A stretch of 31,550 nt of DNA from Anaerolineae bacterium (GTDB lineage Bacteria; Chloroflexota; Anaerolineae; Anaerolineales; Villigracilaceae), in NCBI GenBank assembly GCA_003484265.1, contig DNDO01000049.1, forward strand, positions 1 through 31,550, written 5' to 3'. The notes beneath the pieces were generated by a model. That model did not search any database and was not told the origin of the DNA. It saw only the letters and a program-made list of their open reading frames with translations. This document shows positions 23,297 through 31,550 of the stretch, one piece after another; position 1 is the stretch's first letter; each line of letters starts with the position of its first letter. A program made the position numbers and the translations under genes.

Positions 23297-25554
23297 GTGG
23301 AAGATCCTCCGTTGGGATTGCGGTTGGATAATGTCACAAGGAAGGTAGTTCCTTCACCAGGTCTGCTGGTGGCGGTGATATTGCCCTCGTGGCGTTCAAC
23401 GATACGCCGGCAGATGGCCAGCCCCATGCCAGAGCCTTCAAATTCATCACGGTTGTGCAGACGCTGGAAGGGTTTGAAGATGCGGTCAAGGTATTGTATG
23501 TCAAAGCCGATTCCATTGTCTGCAACCGAAATCCGGCAGAAATCTTTTTCGATTTCAGCAGAGACCTTGATGCGAGGAGGATTTCCATTCTTCTGGAACT
23601 TCAACGCATTACCGATCAGGTTTTGTAGTAACTGATGCATCTGGGTTGAGTCAGCCTGGATCGTGGGCAGATTGCTGATCTCCACGCGGGCACCTGTCCG
23701 CTCCATGATGTTTTCTAGATTGGAAAGTACCTCACGGATGATCACATTTAGGTCAACTTTAGTAAACGGCTGGGCGCGTGTGGAAACGCGCGAGAGGCTG
23801 AGCAGGTCGCCAATTAAAACCTGCATTCGTTGGCTGGCATTTTGCATGCGCAGCAAGTAATCTTTCCCGGTATCATCAAGTACGTCTGCATATTTGTTTG
23901 CCAATCTGTCACCAAAAGCCAGCACTTTTCGCAATGGTTCCTGTAAGTCATGTGAAGCTACGTAGGCAAATTCCTGCAAATCACGGTTACTTTGCTCGAG
24001 TTTTTCCGCATAAATTTGCAAGGCTGTTTCCGCCCTTTTACGGTCGGTGATGTCATGTTCGATCCCTGAAATGCCAACAATCTCTCCTCTTGCATTGCGT
24101 ATCGGGGAGATCGTAAGTGAAACATCTATGCTCTGTCCATCTTTCCTCACGCGCATGGTCTCAAATGGAGCCACCTGTTCGCCGCGTTTGACTCGCTCAT
24201 AGACCTCCTCAATCTCGGCGCGCCGATCTTCAGGAACGATGATTGAGACCGGCTTGCCGATCACTTCAGCCGCCGTATACCCGTAAAGCCTTTCTGCACC
24301 ACCGTTCCAACTGGCGATTTGTCCCTGCAAAGTCTTACCAAGAATGCCTTCATTGGCCGAATCTACAATGGTCGCGAGTTTTACGATCTCGGTTGTTCGA
24401 TCTTCAACACGCTTTTCCAGTGTCTGATTGATATTCTGTAATTCATTTACCAGGATCTCTACTTCCATGATTAGCGCGCTCTGCTGGGTAAATAGCGATA
24501 ACAACTTTACATCGTCGTCAACAAAAAGCGGTTTGCGTTTGAGTAACACCACGAGTAATCCCTGAACCTGCTCAAGCGTTCGAATGGGGACTGTGAGAAA
24601 GAATTGTATTGGAAGTTGTACAAATTGATGTGTTTCAAGCCCAACTTCTGCAGAAGTCCGACCATACGCTGGTTTTTGCATCAATTCAATGTGGTTTTTA
24701 TTCAGCGTGGTAATCGTTAAATTCTCAAGTCCCAAACCTGCATCACTGCTGGCGCGAACGATAAAAGCACCCTGATTTTCGTCCCAGGTTGTTGCGAGCG
24801 AAATTCCCTCAATGGCCCGACTGGCGGCTTTGCACAGATGTTCCAGCACTGTCCGAAGGCGTTGTTCAGTGGCTTGATTGGATATGTCCTGCAGAAACCG
24901 GTCCATTTCCGACAGCCGCCATGCGCGCAGCAGCCAATTTGGTGTGGCGATTCCGAAAAAATATAGCAATACGGTAATGATTGCCAGCGTCTGGTTTAGG
25001 GGCGTTATGATTGAACTCAGGCTGGGAACCACTGCGCTAATCCCAGCAAGAAGGATGACCAACGTCAGAGTCCCCGAGCCTAATGCTGCCAAAGTTAAAC
25101 GCGACTGAATGACACCAACCGTTGAACGCGCGCCGCGAATCAACTCAAAACTGGCATAGAATTCAATGATTGAAAAATAACCAACGATGATGAGGGTGTT
25201 GTAGATCTCAAGTGGAGTTGCATCGCTGACTAGAATTACCCAGGACAATAACAGCCCTGCCAGCCCAAGATGTTTCATGAAAGCAGACACCGAACGGAAA
25301 TACTCCACCACCCGCAACAGTAAATAAGGCTGGGCTACGATCGCAAGCGTACCGATCATATTAAGCCAGGGAGCGGTCAAACCGCTGACCTGTTGGAAAA
25401 TTTGGATTATGGAAGATAGTCCAAGGGAAACAAATGCCAGCGCGATATCCAAGTGGGCGCGATCGCGATGGCGTAGCCAATTTATTACGGTCAAAATGGC
25501 CAGGAAGGAGAATGAAAAACTGGTTAATCGGGTTAGAAATTCAGAAAGAGTCAT
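23293..25554 (-). CDS. Membrane sensor histidine kinase (7TM-GAF-PAS-HisKA-HATPase)
   Basis: A 753-residue kinase. Residues 1-205 hold about seven hydrophobic helices, a membrane sensor region of unknown ligand. A GAF-like domain follows (about 220-375), then a PAS/PAC pair (about 395-510; KTLQGQIASWNGGAERLYGY). Next is a HisKA domain of the phytochrome-associated type with EFAYVASHDLQEPLRKVLAF carrying the phospho-His, and HATPase_c with NLIGNALKF, DNGIGF and GSGMGLAICRRI. All catalytic boxes are intact. No bilin-binding Cys is obvious in the GAF domain, so light sensing is not implied. It is the first gene of the three-gene signalling unit and overlaps the response regulator by 4 nt. Confidence 0.92.
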   Translation of the reverse strand: MTLSEFLTRLTSFSFSFLAILTVINWLRHRDRAHLDIALAFVSLGLSSIIQIFQQVSGLTAPWLNMIGTLAIVAQPYLLLRVVEYFRSVSAFMKHLGLAGLLLSWVILVSDATPLEIYNTLIIVGYFSIIEFYASFELIRGARSTVGVIQSRLTLAALGSGTLTLVILLAGISAVVPSLSSIITPLNQTLAIITVLLYFFGIATPNWLLRAWRLSEMDRFLQDISNQATEQRLRTVLEHLCKAASRAIEGISLATTWDENQGAFIVRASSDAGLGLENLTITTLNKNHIELMQKPAYGRTSAEVGLETHQFVQLPIQFFLTVPIRTLEQVQGLLVVLLKRKPLFVDDDVKLLSLFTQQSALIMEVEILVNELQNINQTLEKRVEDRTTEIVKLATIVDSANEGILGKTLQGQIASWNGGAERLYGYTAAEVIGKPVSIIVPEDRRAEIEEVYERVKRGEQVAPFETMRVRKDGQSIDVSLTISPIRNARGEIVGISGIEHDITDRKRAETALQIYAEKLEQSNRDLQEFAYVASHDLQEPLRKVLAFGDRLANKYADVLDDTGKDYLLRMQNASQRMQVLIGDLLSLSRVSTRAQPFTKVDLNVIIREVLSNLENIMERTGARVEISNLPTIQADSTQMHQLLQNLIGNALKFQKNGNPPRIKVSAEIEKDFCRISVADNGIGFDIQYLDRIFKPFQRLHNRDEFEGSGMGLAICRRIVERHEGNITATSRPGEGTTFLVTLSNRNPNGGSST

Positions 25555-26167
25555 AGAGACCTATGAAAATACAAAATATTTCTCAATTCCAATCTTGCAG
25601 TATCGAAAGAATGCTTTCAATTTCTGATGCTCTACAATTACTTGTAAATCATAACGGCAACATTTCCCTCTTGTTTAACCTCAAAATCTCGTATTTTAGA
25701 TCGTCTAGTATAAATTTCTCAATGTTGTACTACATCTTTAATTTGACTAGGTAATTTATATTAATAATTGATAATTATATTGAAATGGCAAGTTCATACA
25801 ACCCACTTTAGGATGATCGGATATATAAATAATTATACACATAAGTAAACCTATTTGGAGTGATTTTATCCGAAAATAATATTGAAATATCCTTACAATT
25901 TTGATAAACAGTTTGCAAAACTTGGACGCTCCGAGTATCGCTCCCAGTATTTTCTGGCAATAATTCCCGATGTGGAAAATGATCACAAGTATTTGATTTT
26001 GCAGGACGGTTCTGCAGATTGGTTCTTGGAAAAGGCTGAACAGGAACTTACTTTAAAGCAGATAAGGTGATCTTCGATTACTCAGGTAATTGGATGTACC
26101 TAGGAATAAAATTACTTTTACATTAAGCCCAATGATATTTATCCCACTCAACGATCATCGATGGACG
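25555..26167. other. AT-rich intergenic region, possible gene relics
   Basis: This stretch is clearly more AT-rich than the flanking genes. The part next to 25554 should hold the promoter of the kinase unit, but no unambiguous -35/-10 pair was picked out. A 62-codon frame at 25882-26070 (plus strand, TTG start; contains SRSEYRSQYFLAII-like and YLILQDGSADWFL segments) has protein-like composition but no ribosome-binding site. It may be a small gene or a leftover fragment; I do not call it a gene. Together with the receiver relic next to it, the region looks like decaying DNA. Confidence 0.4.
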
Positions 26168-26271
26168 TCAATAATCCTTTATTCCGACCGGCTTGCCAAT
26201 CTATTCAATTGCGCAGCATCGAGACAGCGCTCCTGATCGTTGGGAATTTCTTGGGCAGTCAGGGCCAAGTT
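26168..26271 (-). pseudogene. Frameshifted relic of a receiver domain C-terminus
   Basis: On the minus strand one frame reads NLALTAQEIPNDQERCLDAA and, after a one-base deletion, the next frame reads an in-frame stop followed by IGKPVGIKD. This aligns with IIALTALAMPGDRERCIEAG...SKPVSLKAL at the end of the hybrid kinase (about 20265-20355). The DNA similarity is also visible (for example ACCGGCTTGC at 26186 and 20280). It is a non-functional fragment of a paralogous response-regulator or hybrid-kinase gene; the upstream part is missing. Confidence 0.75.
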
Positions 26272-26307
26272 CATAGATGCAGAGAAGCCGGAATGTAAAT
26301 AGTGGAA

Positions 26308-26979
26308 CTAGTAGTCAGCGAGCAGTTCTTTCACCCTCGGATGCTCCGCATATACCCCTCGATATCTCTCCGGCAATATCGCCGCCACCTGGCACATGAT
26401 CTCATCTGTATATTTCTGTAACGCCTCATCACGGTTTGTTTTCGGCAAGGCGGGAATGACGAATTGCCTGCCGCCTGTCAATGTAATATTCGATCTTGTC
26501 AATCGTTTTACATTCGCGCGTATAGCCTCGTCTTCTGTCCCTGTGATTGCTACGGGGATGACCGGGAAACCTGAACGCGCCGCAAGGAATGCCACGCCGG
26601 GTTTGCCTTCGTTCAACGAACCTGTACGAGAGCGTGTCCCTTCGGGGGCGATGACGAGACATTTACCGTCCTGCATAAGCGCGATCATTTTCCTCATGGC
26701 TTTCAGGTCGGGGTTGTAGCGGTCGATGAACAAGAAGTTGAGTTGTTTTCCGAGCCATCTTATCCATCCGATCTTTTCCCACTTTTCAGCAACAGGGATG
26801 AATAAGTCCATGCGCTCAATGCCGTAATAAACCATGATGATATCAAGGATGCCGATGTGATTGGACGCGATGATCATCCCGCCTGTGAGCGGGACATTCT
26901 CTTTCCCGCGAATTTCGATGCGCCCGATGAGATTCAAAAAAATACGAATGAGAAAACGAAGAATACGAAGCATGGTCAT
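26308..26979 (-). CDS. plsC: 1-acyl-sn-glycerol-3-phosphate acyltransferase family protein (second of a tandem pair)
   Basis: A 223-residue membrane-associated acyltransferase. The catalytic NHIGILD box (His41-x4-Asp46) and the phosphate-binding APEGTRSRTGSL box are present, followed by GVAFLAARSGFPVIPVAITG. It would transfer an acyl group to lysophosphatidic acid in phospholipid synthesis. It overlaps the upstream paralogue by 4 nt (ATGA) and shares its unusual C-terminal tail, RYRGVYAEHPRVKELLADY, so the pair arose by tandem duplication. Which of the two is the housekeeping PlsC, and whether the other uses another acceptor, cannot be told. Confidence 0.9.
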   Translation of the reverse strand: MTMLRILRFLIRIFLNLIGRIEIRGKENVPLTGGMIIASNHIGILDIIMVYYGIERMDLFIPVAEKWEKIGWIRWLGKQLNFLFIDRYNPDLKAMRKMIALMQDGKCLVIAPEGTRSRTGSLNEGKPGVAFLAARSGFPVIPVAITGTEDEAIRANVKRLTRSNITLTGGRQFVIPALPKTNRDEALQKYTDEIMCQVAAILPERYRGVYAEHPRVKELLADY

Positions 26980-27641
26980 TGTTTTGCTGACAGTTCTTTC
27001 AAACGCGGATGATCCGCATATACACCACGATACTTTTCAGGGAGCATTGAACCAATGCGGCACATAATCTCATCCGTTGCTTCGCGCAATGCCACTTCAC
27101 GTCCCTTGCCGTTGGGTATCTCAATAAAAAATGGCTCTCCGGCTGTGGCTGTGATCTTTGATCGGCGAAACCGTTTCAAGTTTTGAGTGATGACGCGGTC
27201 TTCCGTCCCAGTGACGGCTACCGGCACAACGGGGTATCCGCTTTTACCCGCCAGAAATGCGACCCCAAGTTTCCCCGCCTGCAACGCCTCTGTTTTAGAC
27301 CTGGTCCCTTCCGGCGCGATCACCAACATGCCTCCCTGCTTCATCCTCTCAAGGATCTGGCGCAATGCTGAAAAATCTGCGTCAAAGCGGTTCAACCAAA
27401 TACCGTTCGCAGCGCGCCCGATCGCACCAAAGATGGGATGATTCCTGTATTTCTCCGCTATCGGCATGATGATATCTTCGCGGTCCATGATGCACAACAG
27501 TGCGGCGGTATCAAGCCTTCCCAAATGATTTGCAGCAGCGATGAAATTTCCTTGAGGAAGGTGTTCGATACCGCGTACCTCGAGCTTTGTAATGATCTTC
27601 ATTGCAAAACGGACGATATAGCGCATTGTTCTATATTTCAT
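26976..27641 (-). CDS. plsC: 1-acyl-sn-glycerol-3-phosphate acyltransferase family protein (first of a tandem pair)
   Basis: A 221-residue paralogue of the following gene. It has NHLGRLD (His39-x4-Asp44), APEGTRSKTEALQAG, and GVAFLAGKSGYPVVPVAVTGTED, and ends KYRGVYADHPRLKELSAKQ. The N-terminal amphipathic/hydrophobic segment (about 5-20) suggests membrane association. It is translationally coupled to the second copy by a 4-nt overlap. About 130 bp upstream, with no gene, separates it from the ABC transporter gene, which runs in the same direction. Confidence 0.9.
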   Translation of the reverse strand: MKYRTMRYIVRFAMKIITKLEVRGIEHLPQGNFIAAANHLGRLDTAALLCIMDREDIIMPIAEKYRNHPIFGAIGRAANGIWLNRFDADFSALRQILERMKQGGMLVIAPEGTRSKTEALQAGKLGVAFLAGKSGYPVVPVAVTGTEDRVITQNLKRFRRSKITATAGEPFFIEIPNGKGREVALREATDEIMCRIGSMLPEKYRGVYADHPRLKELSAKQ

Positions 27642-27770
27642 AAAGCCAATTTTACAACAAGCGAAACAGTTTAATAAAGTATGCTTGTGTCCTTATTGCA
27701 TACAACAGTAATATATTACCCACCATTTTGTGTTTTGTTTAGCGGATGCAGGAACGCCGCCCGTTTTCGT

Positions 27771-29588
27771 TTAATCGTCTCCGACCAATTCCCTTGCCTG
27801 TTCAATATACGCAAGACTTTGGTGGCGGAAGTATGTATTGTAGAGTGTCGCGTAATGTCCATTTTGCGTGAGCAAGCCATCGTGGTTCCCCTCCTCGATG
27901 ATGCTTCCCTTGTCCATCACAACGATGCGGTCTGCGGCTTTTACTGTGGATAGACGGTGCGCGATCAATATGCTCGTTGAATTTTTCAGGATGAGATTCA
28001 ACGCCTGTTGGATCTGCCATTCAGTGAACGGATCGATGCTGGCAGTCGCCTCATCAAGGATAAAAATGGCGGGTTTCTGCATAAGGACACGCATCAACGC
28101 CACGAGTTGACGTTGCCCCATGGACAGCCTCGCGCCTCTTTCCCCGACTTCGGTCTGAATCCCTTTTGGAAGCGTTTCCAACCATTCGCCATCGCCGATC
28201 TCCCGCGCCATTTGCAACATTTCACCATCTGACACGCCCGGCGCGGCATATCGGATATTATCTGCCACTGTGCCGGAGAACAGGAACGGAGCCTGAGATA
28301 CGATGCCCAATTGTTTGCGGTATTGCGCGAGATCGAAGGTGCGGATATCCTGATCGTCCATGAGCAGGCGTCCTTGTTGGAATTCGTAGAAACGCGTGAT
28401 CAACTTGGCGATGGACGACTTCCCTGCGCCCGTGTGCCCGACCAGGGCAAGAGTCTCTCCGGGATGTATGAGCAGGTTGAAGCGAGTCAGGATCGGTTCG
28501 TTATCCGTATAACGGAAATGAAGGTCGTCGAAGTGTATCTTCCCGGCGAGCCGCGGCACATCCTTTGAATCCGTTTGAATGACGTTCGGGTCTGCATCGA
28601 TCAGCGCAAACGCCCGTTCGGCGGCGGAAAGGCCGGCTTGTATCTGCGCCCAGAATGCGGAGAGATTGAGGACGGGAAAGAAGAACTGGTCGAGACTAAT
28701 AATGAAGAGATACCATGCGCCAACCGTAAGGATGCCCTGCGCGGCATTCAGCCCGCCGATGTAAACAAGGATGGCCGCAAAAATACCACCCAACGCGTTG
28801 AGCGTGGGGAAGACGAGCGAGAGTACAAAACCGCGCTGTACATTGACCTGATATGACTGCTGGTTCGACTCGTCGAACGATTGGAAGATGCTTGCCTCCT
28901 GTCGGAAGTTCTTCGCGATCGAGATGCCGCTGATGGTTTCCTTGATCGCGGCATTTACGTCAGACATTGCTTTCATGCCGCGCCGGGTGACGCGCCGTGC
29001 CAGAATGCGGAAGCCTGAGGCAATGGCAAAGATGACCGGTAGGAATGCAAGGAGTATCAACGAAAGATTCAAGTCCGTACGGAAGAGCACCACCCCCAGG
29101 ATGAACGCCTGCACGAATTGCGCGCCGACATCCGTAACGATGATGATAAGTTGACCGAAATCATTGGTATCGGAGGTGATGCGCGAGACGATGCGCCCGG
29201 ATGAGAATTGATCGTAGAACGAGAGGTCGTGTTCCGCGGCGGCGCGGAAGGCGCGTGTGCGCAGATCGAGCACCACATCACCCACCGCGCGGATGACAAG
29301 ACTGCGCCGTGCCCAGTTCAATCCCCATAAACCAATGCCGATCAACAACACCGCCAGACCGACAAGGCTAATGGCTGTCAGCGTTGGCTCGCCTTCCAGC
29401 AGGTTGACCATGTTGCTGACAACCACTGGCAAAGCCGCGCCGATGCCGGCGATGATCATGACCAGCACCGTAACCCAAACAAGGCGTTTGGTCTGCGGTT
29501 TGAAATAACTGACAATGCGTCGGAACAGGTCGCTGTCTTTATATTGGCGGTCGTATTTTTCGTCGTTTAATCCTGCAAAGAAACCCAT
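27771..29588 (-). CDS. ABC exporter half-transporter, subunit with degenerate signature motif
   Basis: A 605-residue type IV ABC exporter: six membrane helices (about 35-310) then a nucleotide-binding domain. Walker A is GHTGAGKS (384-391) and Walker B ends LDE with catalytic Glu513. The H-loop is LIAHRLS, but the signature is LSMGQ (488-492) instead of LSGGQ. This subunit therefore supplies a good Walker A/B but a weakened signature. GAGG precedes the ATG by 4-5 nt. The upstream ABC gene has the complementary defect, so the two should form one asymmetric heterodimer like TM287/288 or BmrCD. The cargo (drug, lipid or peptide) is unknown; the neighbouring acyltransferases hint at lipids only weakly. 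Confidence 0.92.
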   Translation of the reverse strand: MGFFAGLNDEKYDRQYKDSDLFRRIVSYFKPQTKRLVWVTVLVMIIAGIGAALPVVVSNMVNLLEGEPTLTAISLVGLAVLLIGIGLWGLNWARRSLVIRAVGDVVLDLRTRAFRAAAEHDLSFYDQFSSGRIVSRITSDTNDFGQLIIIVTDVGAQFVQAFILGVVLFRTDLNLSLILLAFLPVIFAIASGFRILARRVTRRGMKAMSDVNAAIKETISGISIAKNFRQEASIFQSFDESNQQSYQVNVQRGFVLSLVFPTLNALGGIFAAILVYIGGLNAAQGILTVGAWYLFIISLDQFFFPVLNLSAFWAQIQAGLSAAERAFALIDADPNVIQTDSKDVPRLAGKIHFDDLHFRYTDNEPILTRFNLLIHPGETLALVGHTGAGKSSIAKLITRFYEFQQGRLLMDDQDIRTFDLAQYRKQLGIVSQAPFLFSGTVADNIRYAAPGVSDGEMLQMAREIGDGEWLETLPKGIQTEVGERGARLSMGQRQLVALMRVLMQKPAIFILDEATASIDPFTEWQIQQALNLILKNSTSILIAHRLSTVKAADRIVVMDKGSIIEEGNHDGLLTQNGHYATLYNTYFRHQSLAYIEQARELVGDD

Positions 29589-29600
29589 AAAACCTCATGC

Positions 29601-29682
29601 GTCATTACGAGGAGGGTGTCAGCCCGGCAAAGCAATTCCCTATAAGTCAGAGATTGCTTCGGGCGATAGCCCTCGCAATGAC
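29601..29682. repeat. Palindromic intergenic repeat element
   Basis: The ends GTCATTACGAGG (29601-29612) and CCTCGCAATGAC (29671-29682) are inverted repeats with one mismatch. Inside, AAGCAAT and ATTGCTTCGGGC are also complementary, so the whole 82 bp can fold into a long hairpin. A diverged copy is at 384-449. It has the look of a dispersed REP/MITE-like element and sits in the 97-bp gap between the two ABC genes. Confidence 0.75.
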
Positions 29683-29685
29683 ATA

Positions 29686-31539
29686 TCAATCCCTGAATAT
29701 CCTGGAATATGCCTCTGATGATTCCATCAGTTCGTCGTGTGTGCCGAGGGCGGCGATCCTGCCTTTGCGGAGCACGATTATTAAGTCAGCCCATCTAATT
29801 TGAGAAAGTCGGTGTGTGATGATAAATGTTGTTCGTCCGCGTGCGGCGTTGGAGATGGCGCGCTGGATCTTGTCTTCGGTTGCGGAGTCAATGGCGGAGG
29901 TTGAGTCGTCCAATATCAAGATGTGCGGTTCGGTCAGGAAGGCGCGCGCCAGTGCGATACGCTGACGCTGTCCGCCGGAAAGCGTGACTCCGCGTTCCCC
30001 GACGACGGTATCGTACCCATTTTCGAAGGATTGGATGAAATCATCTGCCTGCGCAGACTTTGCCGCCGCTTCGATCTCGCTTTGAGTTGCTCCGGGTTTC
30101 CCGAATGCAATATTCTCGCGTACCTTTCGCGTGAAAAGGAAAATATCCTGCTCGATCATGGAAATCTGCGACCGGAGCGATGCAAGATTCCAATCGCGTA
30201 CATCCACTCCGTCCACGAGGACTTGTCCCTGTGCGACATCGTACGTGCGGTTGAGCAATTTGAGCAGTGATGTCTTGCCTGCACCGGTCTGCCCTACAAT
30301 GGCAACAGTTGCGCCGGGTCTGACTTTGAAAGAGATGTTTTGAAGAACATCATCATGGATACCATCGCTTTGCTCGCTCAACATCTGCTCCCCTTGTGGG
30401 TACTTCGCAGGACGAATAACTTCTTTATAGTTAAAACTAACGTTCCTGAATTCCACTTCACCTTTGATCGGTTCGACGCGCCCCTGCGAATTCTGGTCGA
30501 GGTTGGTCTCGCGGCTGATCAATTCCAATATACGGCGTGCGCTGGACATGCCCAACGAGATCTGTGAATAGGCAAACGTGGAGACGAAGGTGGGAAATTG
30601 CAGGAGCAGGAGTAGGCCGAAATACGCGACGACATCGCCAAGATTCAATTGTCCGTTGCGGAAAAGCAGAAGTGCATGAAACAAGCCAAAAGCGTAGGCG
30701 GAGCCGAGCAGGAGCATTGCGACGTAGCGCCCCTCGAGGTCGCCCTGGATAACGAAAGCATCGCGCACGCGGCTGGCGTTCATCACGAACTTGTCGACTT
30801 CCGCGTTTTCCTGCGAGGCGCCTTTTACCACCTCCACGCCGTCCAGGGATTCGGACAGGTGCGTGTTCATCACACCGAATGAAGCGCGCACTTCATCAGT
30901 GACAGGCGCGAGGGTTTTCAGATAACGGACGAGGAAAAAAAAGTAGAGGAGAATGAATATGATCGGAGTAAGCACCAACGAGGGATGATAGCGCCCAGCT
31001 ACGAAGATGGGCATGAGAATGAAAATGAACGAGCCGACGACAAGGTTGATGCCGGGGCTGAACATGTAATTAAGTTCGCGCACATCGTTCGTGGAACGCG
31101 CCATGGTGTCGCCAACAGGCTGGATGTTATGAAAGGTCATACTCTTCCCGAGCAGGGAGAGGTATAGCTCGTCGCGCACCTGGCGTTCCATATTCTGCGC
31201 GAGCAGTTCCGCGCCGAAGTTGCGTCCCAGTTGCAGGACACCGCGGACGACCTGTGAGATGGCGATGGTCCATGCCAGAGGGATCAGGACACTTGTATCC
31301 GGCACGGATTGGAGCATGGCGTTGAAGGCATCGCCGGTCAGCACCGGCACAACAGCGGCAAGCCCGGCGTTACCCGCTGCGCCGACTAAGAGCATAATGA
31401 TGATCCACCAGTGGCGTGAAGCGTGCGACCAGACCCACCTTATGGCAGTGGAGCGGTCATACGTGTATTGTCGTTGCATCGAAAATTCGGCGGGAGAAAA
31501 AGTTGTTGTCATGGACGTCAATTCTACCATTTGAGGCAT
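29686..31539 (-). CDS. ABC exporter half-transporter, subunit with degenerate catalytic Glu
   Basis: A 617-residue ABC exporter: six membrane helices (about 44-330) and a nucleotide-binding domain. Walker A is GQTGAGKT (416-423), the signature LSGGQ (520-524) is canonical, and Walker B ends LDD. Thus Asp545 replaces the catalytic Glu and this subunit's own ATP site should hydrolyse poorly. About 25 extra residues (373-397, RPAKYPQGEQML...) follow the A-loop Tyr. The start is uncertain: ATGs at 31539, 31530 and 31512 are all possible and none has a clear ribosome-binding site; TAGAAT lies 8 nt before 31512. It partners the next gene, 97 bp downstream across the palindromic repeat. Confidence 0.9.
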   Translation of the reverse strand: MPQMVELTSMTTTFSPAEFSMQRQYTYDRSTAIRWVWSHASRHWWIIIMLLVGAAGNAGLAAVVPVLTGDAFNAMLQSVPDTSVLIPLAWTIAISQVVRGVLQLGRNFGAELLAQNMERQVRDELYLSLLGKSMTFHNIQPVGDTMARSTNDVRELNYMFSPGINLVVGSFIFILMPIFVAGRYHPSLVLTPIIFILLYFFFLVRYLKTLAPVTDEVRASFGVMNTHLSESLDGVEVVKGASQENAEVDKFVMNASRVRDAFVIQGDLEGRYVAMLLLGSAYAFGLFHALLLFRNGQLNLGDVVAYFGLLLLLQFPTFVSTFAYSQISLGMSSARRILELISRETNLDQNSQGRVEPIKGEVEFRNVSFNYKEVIRPAKYPQGEQMLSEQSDGIHDDVLQNISFKVRPGATVAIVGQTGAGKTSLLKLLNRTYDVAQGQVLVDGVDVRDWNLASLRSQISMIEQDIFLFTRKVRENIAFGKPGATQSEIEAAAKSAQADDFIQSFENGYDTVVGERGVTLSGGQRQRIALARAFLTEPHILILDDSTSAIDSATEDKIQRAISNAARGRTTFIITHRLSQIRWADLIIVLRKGRIAALGTHDELMESSEAYSRIFRD

Positions 31540-31550
31540 ATTGACTAGAG

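Noticed and set aside
23293..25554. Phytochrome photoreceptor
   Set aside because: The HisKA type and Rcp1-like partner suggest it, but no PHY domain or obvious chromophore-binding Cys is visible; the N-terminus is a membrane sensor region.
25882..26070. Possible 62-residue plus-strand gene in the AT-rich gap
   Set aside because: TTG start without a ribosome-binding site, no recognised family and decaying surroundings; mentioned only within the intergenic entry.

Overview
The window looks like a chromosomal piece of a Chloroflexota bacterium, most likely an Anaerolineae relative. This is inferred from gene content: a B12-dependent CarH-type regulator beside crtI and crtB, a heliorhodopsin (a family found mainly in monoderms), a Thermus-like P450/photolyase/carotenoid set, and multi-domain PAS/GAF histidine kinases. 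No rRNA, tRNA, CRISPR array or intact insertion sequence was seen. Species-level identity cannot be read from the sequence.

Region 1 (1-10913) is a light-response and carotenoid island built around a divergent promoter at 9104-9167. Leftwards runs a tightly packed set: crtI, carH-like regulator, heliorhodopsin, four small membrane-protein genes (resembling DUF1475, DUF3159, DUF1295 and DUF4345), class I photolyase, cytochrome P450, and a lycopene-cyclase-domain gene cut by the window edge. Rightwards run crtB and a TspO-like membrane protein. Two near-consensus promoters sit back to back, and their -35 boxes form one perfect 21-bp palindrome, a likely operator for the CarH-like protein. The genes suggest light-controlled synthesis of a cyclised, perhaps hydroxylated carotenoid, together with DNA photorepair and a retinal photoreceptor. 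No retinal-forming oxygenase is visible.

Region 2 (11185-15092) is a rightward run: an FAD monooxygenase resembling kynurenine 3-monooxygenase, an SGNH-hydrolase lipoprotein, an O-methyltransferase and a MalY/PatB-type PLP enzyme. After it, on the minus strand, come a probable structured RNA with a strong terminator (about 15091-15303) and a two-helix membrane protein.

Region 3 (15900-20230) carries rightward genes: a TrpB-like PLP enzyme with a good promoter, a multi-zinc-ribbon protein bounded by terminators, an unrecognised 194-residue protein that may be translated from a leaderless mRNA, and a dihydropyrimidinase/hydantoinase overlapping it.

Region 4 (20232-25554) is a leftward two-component block: a membrane histidine kinase overlapping a single-domain response regulator, then a large hybrid kinase. 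It is followed by about 750 bp of AT-rich DNA containing a frameshifted relic of a receiver domain. Region 5 (26308-31539) holds two tandem PlsC-type acyltransferases and two ABC exporter half-transporters whose motif changes predict an asymmetric heterodimer. A palindromic intergenic repeat lies between the ABC genes, and a diverged copy lies between the P450 and cyclase genes.
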